From Methylocaldum marinum (GTDB lineage Bacteria; Pseudomonadota; Gammaproteobacteria; Methylococcales; Methylococcaceae): a stretch of DNA of 64,000 bases. This document shows positions 17,554-26,509 of this stretch, one piece after another (the first letter of the stretch is position 1; the number at the start of each line of letters is the position of its first letter). Position numbers and translations under genes: made by a program. The notes below the pieces were generated by a model. It did no database searches. It was not told the DNA's origin and saw nothing but the letters and a program-made list of their open reading frames with translations. Location of the stretch: assembly GCF_003584645.1 (NCBI RefSeq), contig NZ_AP017928.1:274981-338980 (forward strand), read 5' to 3'.

Positions 17554-19554
17554 CTATTTATTGAACGGCCAAAAACTTTTTTTGGACGCGCTATCTTCGG
17601 CCGGTTTTTCAGAAGAGCTGGCCTCGGAGGCGGGCTCGGGCTCGTCCTCGAGGGTTGGCTCGCCGAGTTCGCCCAGAATCGGCTCCTCCGGCGCGACGTT
17701 TTCATCCGGCGCCAAGGGTTTTTCGCCTGCCCGCACGTCGAATTCCACGTTCCAGCGCTTGTCGCCCTCCTTTGCTACGGCTTCCAGCCGCAGGGTGCCG
17801 ACCTCGGTGACTCGAGCGGCCAGATGAACCGGGACGACGTCGCCTGCCTGGTGTTCCTCGGCCGGCAAGGTGACTTCGATTTCGTCGAGCTCTTCCATTT
17901 CGTCATCCGACCAATAGTCGAGACGTGTGCCGACCACGTCGTCGCGGCGTACGTTGGAAGCGAAGAATCGGAAGCGCACCGGCTCCCCGACAACCAATCC
18001 GAACTCGTAAGGCGGCAGATCCGCCTCGGTGCCTTCTTCCATGCCGAAAGGCGCGATGCACAAGGCCTCGATCGGCGGAGCGAAGCCCGGTACGGCCGGC
18101 ATGGCGCTTTCAACGCCGACGTAATAGGCGGCGCCGGTGCCGCCGCGGATGCGGACTCCCCGGCCCTTGCGAACATAGCCGTAATAAGCGGCGCCGCGGG
18201 CCACGGCCAGATCCAGGTCGGCACCGTGCAGCAATCGGGCGGGCGGAGCCCCGTCGGCTTCCAGCCAGTTGTTCAGTACCTCGAGCAGCCGGGTTTCGAG
18301 CGATTCGGACCTGAATACACCGCCGTTGAGGAGCAGCGCAGTCGGATGCAGGAAGCGGGCATCGGCGGGAAGGTTGAATCCCTGCAACTCGCCGGTCGCG
18401 CCGATCTGGCGGCTCAGGAAGGCGGCAAGATGGCAGGTGATCCGCGCATCCTTGGCATAGGGAAGGCCCAAGGTGGTTAAGCCGGTGCGCGTCTGAGCCG
18501 CCGGACGGTCGGATATGTTTACCCGGGGAAAGAAGCCTTCGACCAGGGTTCGTCCGACCTCGTCGCGGGTCAGGCTGGTACGCAGCGTACCGCCGATCAG
18601 CGAAGACCCGCGGCTGGGCACGACCACGGCGACCTCGTCGGTATCCGTATCGGACAGCAAGGATTCCTTGGCGTCCCGGCAGCCGTGCATGAGCGCTTGG
18701 ATCTGCCAGGGTTCGAGCCGTTTGCCCTCGGCTTCGAGTTTCATTTTCAGGACATAGGCGAGCGCCAGGTCCATGTTGTCCCCGCCGAGCAGAATATGGT
18801 CGCCGATGGCGACGCGGTTGAGGATCAGGTTGCCTTCCTCCTCGGTCACCGCGATCAGCGATAAATCGGTGGTGCCGCCGCCGACGTCGACGACGAGAAT
18901 GATCTCGCCCGGCTTGACCTGCTCGCGCCATTGTCCGTCGCTGGCCTGGATCCAGCTATACAGCGCCGACTGCGGCTCCTCGAGTAGTATGGCCTGGCGC
19001 AGGCCGACCGCGTGGGCGGCCTCCACGGTGAGTTCCCGCGCCGCGGGATCGAACGAGGCGGGCACGGTGATCACCAGGTCCTGCTCGCCTAAGGGCGCGT
19101 CGGGATAGCGGGCGTTCCAGGCGTCGCGCATGTGGCGCAGGTATTCGATTGAGGCCTGCAGCGGCGAAACCCGCTTGACTTCCTCTGGAGACTGTATGGG
19201 CAGAATCGGCGCGCGGCAATCGACACCGCTGTGAGACAGCCAGCTCTTGGCACTGCTGACCAGCCGGATTGGCGTCTTGCTGCCGAGCTGCCTTGCCAGG
19301 TCTCCGACGATGGCCTCCGGATGTTCATCCCAGGGCAGCACGATGTCGCCGGGTGCGAGTTCGGCTTCGTGGGCCTGATAAAGGAAGGAGGGCAACTGCC
19401 TCTTTTCCCCGACTGCGCCGGGAGACGTCAGTTGCGGAATATCCAAGACCTGGATCGGTGCTTTTTCACCGTCACACTGGATGAGATCGACATAGGACAC
19501 GACGCTGTTGGTCGTGCCGAGATCGATGCCTACGGAATACTGGGTTTCGCTCAC
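17554..19554 (-). CDS. Hsp70-family protein (666 aa)
   Basis: 666 residues with the Hsp70 ATPase signatures VGIDLGTTNSVVSYVD, VTVPASFDPAARELTVEA, ILVVDVGGGTTDLSLIAV and LLNGGVFRSESLETRLLEV. The substrate-binding part is short and beta-rich, and the C-terminus is an acidic Glu/Ser/Pro tail ending KSFWPFNK. Its start overlaps the stop of the DUF2760 gene (ATGA) and the second Hsp70 follows after 44 bases, implying a stoichiometric complex or sequential assembly. The protein is cytoplasmic: no signal peptide is present. It is more YegD/DnaK-like in the ATPase than in the substrate domain. Confidence 0.9.
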   Translation of the reverse strand: MSETQYSVGIDLGTTNSVVSYVDLIQCDGEKAPIQVLDIPQLTSPGAVGEKRQLPSFLYQAHEAELAPGDIVLPWDEHPEAIVGDLARQLGSKTPIRLVSSAKSWLSHSGVDCRAPILPIQSPEEVKRVSPLQASIEYLRHMRDAWNARYPDAPLGEQDLVITVPASFDPAARELTVEAAHAVGLRQAILLEEPQSALYSWIQASDGQWREQVKPGEIILVVDVGGGTTDLSLIAVTEEEGNLILNRVAIGDHILLGGDNMDLALAYVLKMKLEAEGKRLEPWQIQALMHGCRDAKESLLSDTDTDEVAVVVPSRGSSLIGGTLRTSLTRDEVGRTLVEGFFPRVNISDRPAAQTRTGLTTLGLPYAKDARITCHLAAFLSRQIGATGELQGFNLPADARFLHPTALLLNGGVFRSESLETRLLEVLNNWLEADGAPPARLLHGADLDLAVARGAAYYGYVRKGRGVRIRGGTGAAYYVGVESAMPAVPGFAPPIEALCIAPFGMEEGTEADLPPYEFGLVVGEPVRFRFFASNVRRDDVVGTRLDYWSDDEMEELDEIEVTLPAEEHQAGDVVPVHLAARVTEVGTLRLEAVAKEGDKRWNVEFDVRAGEKPLAPDENVAPEEPILGELGEPTLEDEPEPASEASSSEKPAEDSASKKSFWPFNK

Positions 19555-20192
19555 AATTCTACCTCTGCTTGGGCGATGATACGAACGTCGTGCCCTTCGG
19601 CGATTTTGGGCAGTCTGACCGCGGCGGCGCGCCAGCCGCGGTGTATCAAGGTGCCGGTAAACGGCGGTTCGCCGACGATGTTGCCGGTGGGTCTGACGCT
19701 CGAAGCGTCAAAGCCTTTGGGCAAGGTGACGCGAGAGTTCTCCTGCTCTTTGCGCACCGGTTCGAGCTCGAAATTCTGGCTCAGCACTTTGCGGCACCCT
19801 TCATGCACGACGCGGGCCGCGGCGCCGATCTCGGCGTCGGAATAGGCAGCGACGTTTTCCTGGACGAAGTCGACGAATCGGGCTTCTTTCTGCAACAGGC
19901 CGAGAAGCTGCAAGGCCGCATCCGGCGTGGCTTGTTTGACAACGACGGGTTCCGGCCGTTCCGGTTTGACCAGTTCGGCGGATTTGGCCGCCTCCCTGAC
20001 CGGAGTCGCGGCCGGTTCCGGACGGACCTGGACGGCAATGGGCTCGGCCGCGGGTTTGCCCCGGCGCAGCAAGGCGATGACTGCCACGGACAGCAGCAGA
20101 ATTTGCAGAATCAGGAGAACGACCGCGAGGGCCGCAAGTCCGATATGGACCGCGTCGAACGTGGTCGGAATGAGAGTCGGGTCGAATTGCAT
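19551..20192 (-). CDS. DUF2760 membrane-anchored protein of the Hsp70 operon
   Basis: 213 residues. An N-terminal hydrophobic helix (LAALAVVLLILQILLLSVAVIALL) is followed by a basic stretch and a Pro/Glu/Ala linker. The C-terminal domain has LLQKEARFVDFVQENVAAYS, IGAAARVVHEGCRKVL and PPFTGTLIHRGWRAAAVRLP, the pattern of the DUF2760 family. It is encoded first in the operon with two Hsp70-like proteins and overlaps the next gene by four bases. A reasonable inference is that it anchors the Hsp70 proteins at the inner membrane; direct evidence is lacking. Confidence 0.85.
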   Translation of the reverse strand: MQFDPTLIPTTFDAVHIGLAALAVVLLILQILLLSVAVIALLRRGKPAAEPIAVQVRPEPAATPVREAAKSAELVKPERPEPVVVKQATPDAALQLLGLLQKEARFVDFVQENVAAYSDAEIGAAARVVHEGCRKVLSQNFELEPVRKEQENSRVTLPKGFDASSVRPTGNIVGEPPFTGTLIHRGWRAAAVRLPKIAEGHDVRIIAQAEVEL

Positions 20193-20293
20193 TCGGTTCC
20201 TCTTTGCGTTGAGTGATGCTCGGGGATGAGCGCGCGGGACGCCGGAAACCGCGGGGGCAGCCGGGCGAGGTCTGGGCGCGGGGTAAAATCGCG

Positions 20294-20680
20294 TTACGGC
20301 CGCCCGGTCACGGTCTGGGCGGCCTGAGAGCCCATTAATGCGCGCAGAACCTGGCGTGCGGCCTGGGTGCGGCGGCCGCGCATGTATCGTTCGGAGATCG
20401 TGCCGGGTACGTTCTCGCTATCGAAAGCCGCTTTTACTTTGGACAGCTTTCCTTCGCAGGTTTTCAGCACGCGATCGGTGAGCGCGCGCGAATCCGCCTC
20501 CTCGCCGATATGCGACCGCGTCTCGTCGTTGACGCAGCTCTGATACGCGACCAAACCCAGCTTGACTTTCTCCAGTGTTCGGTCGGAAAGCGTGGTGGCA
20601 TGCCATTCATCTTCCGCTCGGGCGGTATGCAAGGCGGACAATGCGATTGCAGTCAGCAACACGCGTGACAAAAGCTTCAT
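20294..20680 (-). CDS. Small exported protein of unknown function
   Basis: 128 residues. The N-terminus MKLLSRVLLTAIALSALHTARA is a good signal peptide with AxA cleavage. The mature part is helical and has two Cys residues (YQSCVNDE and LKTCEGKL), which could form a disulfide in the periplasm. The C-terminal part is Arg/Ala-rich. I do not recognise the family. It is oriented with the Hsp70 operon but lies about 100 bases upstream of it, so it may have its own transcript or lead that operon. Confidence 0.7.
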   Translation of the reverse strand: MKLLSRVLLTAIALSALHTARAEDEWHATTLSDRTLEKVKLGLVAYQSCVNDETRSHIGEEADSRALTDRVLKTCEGKLSKVKAAFDSENVPGTISERYMRGRRTQAARQVLRALMGSQAAQTVTGRP

Positions 20681-20891
20681 GGGCGTTGACTCCTGAAGAG
20701 TTCTTGACGAATCCGCCGGATTTTACGCTATGTCGGACACGGGAGGAACGACCAATCCCCCGTTGCTGCTCTCCAGGCCCCGCCGGCTTTCTTTTGGACG
20801 TCATAGCCAGTGTGCTACTCTTCGATGGCGCGACGACCATGCTGGACTTTCGGCGCAGGATGAAAACAAACGAACAAAACCGGAGAAAATA

Positions 20892-21836
20892 ATGAAATTA
20901 AGATCTTGGTTGGTGGGGGCGGCGATTCCTTTCCTGGTGAGCTGCGCGGCGACCGTGGACAAGGGCTCGGTGCAGGCCACCAGCCTGACACCGGCTTCGA
21001 CTCAGGTGGAAGTGTTGCGGATACCGTTCGACGCCTCGCAGCCCACGTACGTGGTTACGGTGGAACCCCTCGGCGTCGGCACCGGTTCGGGCGGCGGCGC
21101 GACCCAGGCGCCTGCCAGCGGTGCCCGTTCTGGCTGGGGGCCGTTCGGCTGGGGAATTTTGGGAGGAACCGCGCCGACCGCGCCCGGAGCCTACACGCCC
21201 GATCATCAAGGCATGAGCGATCGCGTCGGCCAGGGCGTCGCCGCCCAGTTGATCAGTGCTCTAGGCAATGTCGGGAACATCGTGGTCATCGACTACGAAC
21301 ATTACCGCAAGCACGCGGACAACCCGGCGAAACTCCTGAATTCCGGAGAAGTGGGGCCGTTCGTGATTAAAGGGACGATCACGGAATTCAACGAAGTGGC
21401 CGAAGCCAACGACGAGCGCAAAGGCGGTTCCCTGGGGTGGGCGGGAACGGTACTCGGCATCGCGGGCGCCGTTGCCGGTACGCCCGGAGCCGGCATCGCC
21501 GGCGCCGCCGTGTCCGCCGCCAATCCGACCTGGGAGAATACCAAGGCCCGCCGGACGGGATCGGTCGGCATGGATCTGCAAGTGGTGGAGCCGAATAGCG
21601 GCCGCATGGTAGGCACCATTACTTCCCATGGCACCTTTACTTCGGAATCCGCGACCAGCGGCTTCTCGCTGTTCGGCATCGGCGGCGGCGAATCCGCGTT
21701 TGCGGCGAGCGCTCTCGGTCAGGCGACTCGCGCGGCGCTCAACGACACGCTCAAACAATTGTCCGACCAGCTCCGGGTGAAGGGGCCGGCTTTCGTCAAG
21801 GTATCCGCGCCGAAATCGAAAAAGTCCCGTCGCTAA
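20892..21836 (+). CDS. CsgG-like outer-membrane lipoprotein
   Basis: 314 residues from the ATG at 20892, which has GGAG seven bases upstream. The signal peptide ends in a lipobox LVSC with Cys18 as the lipidated residue. The mature protein resembles the CsgG/HfaB family: MSDRVGQGVAAQLISAL, FVIKGTITEFNEVAEAND and MDLQVVEPNSGRMVGTITSH are arranged as in CsgG. A glycine/alanine-rich insertion (VLGIAGAVAGTPGAGIAGAAVSAAN) is inside. CsgG proteins form outer-membrane pores for curli or anchor holdfast; no curli genes are nearby. A role in surface attachment is therefore only possible, not shown. Confidence 0.75.
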   Translation: MKLRSWLVGAAIPFLVSCAATVDKGSVQATSLTPASTQVEVLRIPFDASQPTYVVTVEPLGVGTGSGGGATQAPASGARSGWGPFGWGILGGTAPTAPGAYTPDHQGMSDRVGQGVAAQLISALGNVGNIVVIDYEHYRKHADNPAKLLNSGEVGPFVIKGTITEFNEVAEANDERKGGSLGWAGTVLGIAGAVAGTPGAGIAGAAVSAANPTWENTKARRTGSVGMDLQVVEPNSGRMVGTITSHGTFTSESATSGFSLFGIGGGESAFAASALGQATRAALNDTLKQLSDQLRVKGPAFVKVSAPKSKKSRR

Positions 21837-21841
21837 TGCAT

Positions 21842-22942
21842 CTAGCGCGCCGGGGAATCCGCCACGAGCGCAGGTTTCCCGCGCGAGCGGTTGCGTTGCA
21901 GCGCCCAGCGTACGTGTTCCCTGATCAGGGGTGATGGATCATCCATCCGGGATGCCAGGGTTTCGAGGACTTCGATGGGTGGGGGCGCGTTGCCCAAAGC
22001 CACCGCGACATTTCTGATCCAGCATTCGTAACCGATCCGACGTATGGCGGAGCCTTCGGTTCTATGCAGAAAGGTCGCTTCATCCCAGTGGAAAAGCTCG
22101 ATCAGTCCTGCGACGTCGAGGCCGTGGCGCGGCATGAAATCCGCTTCTTCGGTAAGCCGCGCATAGCGGTTCCAAGGGCAGACGAGCTGGCAATCGTCGC
22201 AGCCGTAGATGCGGTTGCCGATGGCGGGCCGAAATTCTTCCGGAATCTGCCCGCGCAGCTCGATGGTCAAATAGGAAATGCAACGCCGGGCATCCAGGCG
22301 ATAAGGAGCAACGATCGCCCGGGTCGGGCAGACGTCGATGCAAGCGGTGCAGCTCCCGCAGTGATCGCTGGTTTCGGCATCGGTAGGCAAAGGGACATCG
22401 GTGTAGATCTCGCCCAAGAAGAACATCGAGCCGGCTTTGCGGTTGATGAGATTGGTGTGCTTGCCGATCCAGCCGAGCCCGGCTTTGGCGGCTAGCGGCT
22501 TTTCCAGCACCGGCGCGCTATCGACGAAGACGCGGTAACCGAAAGGGCCGATTTCGGCCGCCACGCGCCCGGCCAGTTGCTGCAAGCGCCTGCGCAGCAC
22601 CTTGTGATAATCGCGGCCAAGGACGTAGCGGGAGATGAACGCGGCGGCGGGATCTTGCAGCCGTTCCCGGACCGCGGTCCGCTCCTCCGGCAGATAATCC
22701 ATGCGCACGCTGATGACCCTAAGCGTACCGGGGACGAGTTCATCCGGACGGCTGCGCTTGGTACCGTGGCGCGCCATGTAATCCATTTCTCCGTGAAAGC
22801 CGTCTTTCAGCCAAGCCCGTAGCCGCTTTTCGGCGGCGGAAAGATCGGTGTCGGCCACGCCGACTTGCTGAAAACCGAGTTCTCGGCCCCAGGTCTTGAT
22901 TTTCGCGGCGAGCGCGGAGTAATCGAGCGCGGATGAAGTCAC
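21842..22942 (-). CDS. queG: Epoxyqueuosine reductase QueG
   Basis: 366 residues. It catalyses the last step of queuosine synthesis, reducing epoxyqueuosine to queuosine in the wobble base of certain tRNAs using cobalamin and two 4Fe-4S clusters. The catalytic Asp is D141 in FVDSAPVLEKPLAAKAGLGW. Cluster ligands are C195, C198, C201 and C205 (CGSCTACIDVCP) together with C221 and C248, C251 and C255 (CDDCQLVCP). A HEAT-like tail (IREHVRWALQRN) follows. In E. coli queG precedes yjeF-yjeE-amiB-mutL-miaA; here the same neighbourhood exists but queG points the other way and its start overlaps the upstream region of the yjeF-like gene. Confidence 0.95.
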   Translation of the reverse strand: MTSSALDYSALAAKIKTWGRELGFQQVGVADTDLSAAEKRLRAWLKDGFHGEMDYMARHGTKRSRPDELVPGTLRVISVRMDYLPEERTAVRERLQDPAAAFISRYVLGRDYHKVLRRRLQQLAGRVAAEIGPFGYRVFVDSAPVLEKPLAAKAGLGWIGKHTNLINRKAGSMFFLGEIYTDVPLPTDAETSDHCGSCTACIDVCPTRAIVAPYRLDARRCISYLTIELRGQIPEEFRPAIGNRIYGCDDCQLVCPWNRYARLTEEADFMPRHGLDVAGLIELFHWDEATFLHRTEGSAIRRIGYECWIRNVAVALGNAPPPIEVLETLASRMDDPSPLIREHVRWALQRNRSRGKPALVADSPAR

Positions 22943-23019
22943 AGAAATGTGGAGGCGGTGCGGCGTTTAAGCCAGAATGTAAACGGAACGAGCGTAGTTT
23001 GGGTACAGCTTACCGGGTT

Positions 23020-24507
23020 ATGAGCGAACGATACAGCCGAAGTTTCCAGAAAGACCTTTATCGTGCCGAAGACGTGCGCGCCATGGACCGTTACGCCATC
23101 GATACGGTGGGTATTGCCGGCATCGAATTGATGCGCCGTGCCGGTGCAGCGGCCTTTGCGGCCGTGCGCGAACGTTGGTCCGGAGCGCGTACGCTGTCGG
23201 CGATTTGCGGCGGCGGCAACAATGGCGGCGACGCTTATGTGGTCGCCCGGCTGGCCCACGAGGCAGGGATGGACGTGCGGGTTTATCCGGTTTCGCCGCC
23301 TGCGAATCTCAAGGGGGATGCACTGACGGCTTACCGGGATTATCGTGCGGCGGGCGGCGAAATACTGGATTTCATTCCCGCCGATTTCGAGGGCGCGGAA
23401 GTGCTGGTCGACGGATTGTTGGGCACCGGCCTGGATCGTGAGGTCGGCGGTCTTTACGCGGATGTGATCAGGGCCGTCAACCGGTTTTCCGGTCATGTGA
23501 TGGCGCTGGATATTCCATCCGGCCTGCATGCCGATACCGGTTCCGCGCTGGGCGTCGCCGTCAGAGCCGGTCTGACCGTGACCTTCATCGGTCTCAAGCG
23601 GGGCCTTTTTACAGGCGAAGGTCCCGAATATGCCGGCGAGGTTGTTTTTGCCGATCTCGGCACGCCGCCGGAAGTGCGATATTCGGTCGAGCCGTCGGCC
23701 ATGCTGCTGCCGCCTTGGGAACGCGGCTTGCCGGTGCGGCCGCGTTACGCGCACAAAGGTCATTTCGGTCACGTGTTGGTAGTCGGGGGCGATTGCGGCT
23801 ACAGCGGAGCCGCACGCATGGCCGCCGAGGCCGCGGCTCGGGTCGGAGCGGGCTTGATCAGCATAGCCACTCGCAAAGCGCATGCCGATTCGCTCAATCT
23901 GACCCGGCCGGAGCTGATGTGCCACGGGGTCGAAACGCCGGAGGAACTGCGGAGGCTGATGGCGCGGGCCACGGTCATTGCCGTCGGTCCCGGGCTTGGC
24001 CGTTCGGAATGGGCGAAGAAATTGTTGGATGCTGTAATGGACACCGGTTTGCCGGCCGTGGCGGATGCCGATGCACTGAATCTACTCGCGGAAAACCCCC
24101 GCATACGGGACAACTGGGTCATTACGCCCCATCCGGGAGAAGCGGCCCGCCTGCTCGCCGTGTCTTCCGGGGAGATACAGAAGGATCGATTTGACGCCGT
24201 TCGCAAACTCCGGGAACGGTTCGGCGGCGTGGCGGTATTGAAAGGTTCCGGTAGCCTGGTCTGCGGCCCGGACGGACTGCCGCGTGTCTCCACCACCGGT
24301 AATCCCGGCATGGCCAGCGGCGGCATGGGCGATGTGCTGACCGGGGTTATCGCCGGGCTGCTGGCGCAAGGTTCGGATCTTTTCGCGGCCGCGGCGCTGG
24401 GCGTGCAATTGCACGGCGCGGCTGGGGACGAGGCCGCGAAAGCCGGGGAGCGGGGTCTTTTGGCCGGTGACTTGATGGATCCTTTACGCCGGCTCGTCAA
24501 TTTATGA
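23020..24507 (+). CDS. nnr: Bifunctional NAD(P)H-hydrate epimerase / ADP-dependent dehydratase (YjeF)
   Basis: About 495 residues. It repairs damaged NADHX and NADPHX: the N-terminal YjeF_N epimerase (IELMRRAGAAAF, then ICGGGNNGGDAYVVARLA) interconverts the epimers, and the C-terminal carbohydrate-kinase-like domain dehydrates the S form using ADP. The latter shows VVGGDCGYSGAARMAAEAA, AVGPGLGRSEW, ADALNLL, TPHPGEAARLL and NPGMASGGMGDVLTGVIAGL. The ATG at 23020 is preferred; the frame extends upstream to 22933 over queG's start without a ribosome site. Its stop overlaps the tsaE start by four bases. Confidence 0.93.
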   Translation: MSERYSRSFQKDLYRAEDVRAMDRYAIDTVGIAGIELMRRAGAAAFAAVRERWSGARTLSAICGGGNNGGDAYVVARLAHEAGMDVRVYPVSPPANLKGDALTAYRDYRAAGGEILDFIPADFEGAEVLVDGLLGTGLDREVGGLYADVIRAVNRFSGHVMALDIPSGLHADTGSALGVAVRAGLTVTFIGLKRGLFTGEGPEYAGEVVFADLGTPPEVRYSVEPSAMLLPPWERGLPVRPRYAHKGHFGHVLVVGGDCGYSGAARMAAEAAARVGAGLISIATRKAHADSLNLTRPELMCHGVETPEELRRLMARATVIAVGPGLGRSEWAKKLLDAVMDTGLPAVADADALNLLAENPRIRDNWVITPHPGEAARLLAVSSGEIQKDRFDAVRKLRERFGGVAVLKGSGSLVCGPDGLPRVSTTGNPGMASGGMGDVLTGVIAGLLAQGSDLFAAAALGVQLHGAAGDEAAKAGERGLLAGDLMDPLRRLVNL

Positions 24508-24959
24508 AAGTGACTCTGCGGGACGAGGCCGAAACCCTTGCATTGGCCGAACACGTCTACCGGGCCATGCCGCCGGGATGTCTGGTTTTTCTGCACGGAG
24601 ATCTGGGGGCCGGCAAGACGACTTTCGTGCGTGGCTGGCTTCGGGCGGCCGGCTTTTCGGGACCGGTGAAAAGCCCGACATTTACCCTGGTCGAAGAATA
24701 CCCTCTTAAGGACCGTATCGTTTACCACTTCGACCTGTACCGCTTGAACGATCCTGAAGAGCTGGAATGGATGGGGCTCAGGGACTATCTCCGTCCGGAC
24801 GCCGTTTGTTTCATCGAGTGGCCGGAGCACGGTGAAGGCCTGCTGCCGGACCCGGATATCGAGATCACCCTTGAAATCGCCGGGGCTGAGCGCATCGCGG
24901 AAATCATGGGGGCTACCGGCTGCGGACGGGAGGTGCTGGCGCGCTTGCAAGCCGAATAG
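24504..24959 (+). CDS. tsaE: tRNA threonylcarbamoyladenosine ATPase TsaE
   Basis: 151 residues. TsaE is the ATPase of the TsaB-TsaD-TsaE complex that makes t6A at position 37 of ANN-decoding tRNAs. The Walker A motif is HGDLGAGKTTFVRGWL at about residues 31-46. SPTFTLVEEY and YHFDLYRLNDPEELE follow, then IEWPEHG near the end of the core. All are family hallmarks. Translation is coupled to the upstream gene by an ATGA overlap, and amiC starts 69 bases later, as in the yjeF-yjeE-amiB arrangement. Confidence 0.95.
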   Translation: MKVTLRDEAETLALAEHVYRAMPPGCLVFLHGDLGAGKTTFVRGWLRAAGFSGPVKSPTFTLVEEYPLKDRIVYHFDLYRLNDPEELEWMGLRDYLRPDAVCFIEWPEHGEGLLPDPDIEITLEIAGAERIAEIMGATGCGREVLARLQAE

Positions 24960-25028
24960 CGTAGTCCTTGCGGTTTTCTCCGTCTCGGGCTATGGTTTTC
25001 CGGGCTTTCAAGCACGGCGGCATCATCC

Positions 25029-26357
25029 ATGGAAAAAAAAACTCTGATTGCTTGGCTGCTGCTCACATTGTTGAGCTATGCGCCGTCGCCGTTCGGCGCG
25101 CCCGCGCAATTGAAGTCGGTAAAGTTCGAAACCGTCGCGCAGGGCTCACGATTGATCTTCGATTTTTCGGCTGAGCCGACATATCGCGTTTCTGCCGGAA
25201 AAAACCCGAAACGCCTGCAGATCGATTTCGAGAATATTTCCTTGGCTGCGCCCCTGGCACGGCCGCCCGCGTCGCACCCTTTGATTGCCAGGCTTGTGCC
25301 GATTGCCGGGAAGAGCAAGAACAGTCCCCGCATTTTGCTCGATCTCAAACGCCCGTCGGTGCACAAGGTGTACGTCACTCGGCGCAAGGGAAGTGCACGG
25401 GTAGTGCTTGAATTGACGTCTCCCGCTGCTCCCGTTCGGGCGGACAAGACTAAGGCGTCCAAAGGTCCGGTGAAATCAGCGAATTCTTCCAGGGACGCCA
25501 GGGCGCAGAAATCGGCCGTGAAGCCGGTCTCGCCCCAAGGCGGAAGCTCACGTGACGATCTCAAACCCGTCCGAATCTTGAAGCCGGGACCCGCCAGGGA
25601 GCGCGTGGTGGTCATCGATGCCGGCCACGGCGGCAAGGATACCGGGGCGATCGGTCCGAACGGAACCTATGAGAAAGATGTCGTGCTGGCGATCGCACGC
25701 AAGCTCGAGCAGATGATTCGGGCCGAACGGGGTATGCGGGCGGTGATGGTGCGCTCGGACGATCGGTTCGTCGATTTGCGCGAAAGGGCCGAGCTGGCGC
25801 GCAAGGTGAAGGCCGATTTGTTTATTTCCTTGCATGCGGACGCCTATGTGAACAACGACGTCAAGGGTTCTTCCGTGTTCACCTTGTCGGAGCACGGCGC
25901 TTCCAGCGAAGCGGCTCGCTGGCTGGCGGACCGGGAAAACGCCGCCTTGGTGGGCGGTGCTCAGCTCAAGGGAAAGGATAAGCTGCTGGCGTCGATACTG
26001 CTCGATCTCTCGCAAAATGCCATGCTCGAAGCCAGCAACCGTGCCGCCGCGAAGGTGCTGGGAGAGTTGAAAAAAGATTTCCATCTGCATCATCGTGATG
26101 TCCAAAAAGCAGGGTTTGCCGTGCTCAAATCGCCGGATGTTCCCTCGATGCTGGTAGAAACCGCGTTCATCTCCAATCCGGACGAAGAGCGTAATCTGCG
26201 CGACCCGAAACACCAGAATCTGGTGGCGCGCGCCATATTCGACGGCATCCGTAATTATTTCTCCGAACTTCGGCCGATGATCCCGGTCGATTTGCGCGTG
26301 GCAGACGCCCAGAAAGCAGCCGAAGCCGACGGCAAGAAGCCGGTCGTCAAGAAATAG
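25029..26357 (+). CDS. amiC: N-acetylmuramoyl-L-alanine amidase (AmiB/AmiC type)
   Basis: 442 residues. A signal peptide (MEKKTLIAWLLLTLLSYAPSPFGA) leads to an AMIN domain (about 30-135) for envelope or septum targeting. A basic linker follows, then the amidase_3 domain (about 195-420). Zinc ligands and the catalytic Glu are in VVVIDAGHGGKDTGAIG, YEKDVVLAIARKL, ISLHADAY and MLVETAFISNPDEE. The enzyme cleaves the amide between MurNAc and the stem peptide to split septal peptidoglycan during daughter cell separation. There is no LysM domain, which favours AmiC over AmiB. A strong hairpin follows the stop. Confidence 0.92.
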   Translation: MEKKTLIAWLLLTLLSYAPSPFGAPAQLKSVKFETVAQGSRLIFDFSAEPTYRVSAGKNPKRLQIDFENISLAAPLARPPASHPLIARLVPIAGKSKNSPRILLDLKRPSVHKVYVTRRKGSARVVLELTSPAAPVRADKTKASKGPVKSANSSRDARAQKSAVKPVSPQGGSSRDDLKPVRILKPGPARERVVVIDAGHGGKDTGAIGPNGTYEKDVVLAIARKLEQMIRAERGMRAVMVRSDDRFVDLRERAELARKVKADLFISLHADAYVNNDVKGSSVFTLSEHGASSEAARWLADRENAALVGGAQLKGKDKLLASILLDLSQNAMLEASNRAAAKVLGELKKDFHLHHRDVQKAGFAVLKSPDVPSMLVETAFISNPDEERNLRDPKHQNLVARAIFDGIRNYFSELRPMIPVDLRVADAQKAAEADGKKPVVKK

Positions 26358-26391
26358 AGAGCCTTCGCCGCAGGTCGGCGAAGGTTCTCTC
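26357..26391 (+). terminator. Terminator-like hairpin after amiC
   Basis: GAGAGCCTTCGCCG (26357-26370) pairs with CGGCGAAGGTTCTC (26376-26389) over 14 positions with one G-U, around a five-base loop. Moderately T-rich sequence follows. It would separate the nnr-tsaE-amiC unit from mutL-miaA. Confidence 0.7.
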
Positions 26392-26509
26392 GTTTCCCGT
26401 CTTTCTTAAATTCTTTAGTTTTCCGAGAATAGCGAGGTTCTGAATCCTAGTTGTTGCGATCTTGTCTAATCGCCAGCCCGATTTCCCGATGTGCTGATCT
26501 TCATACACT

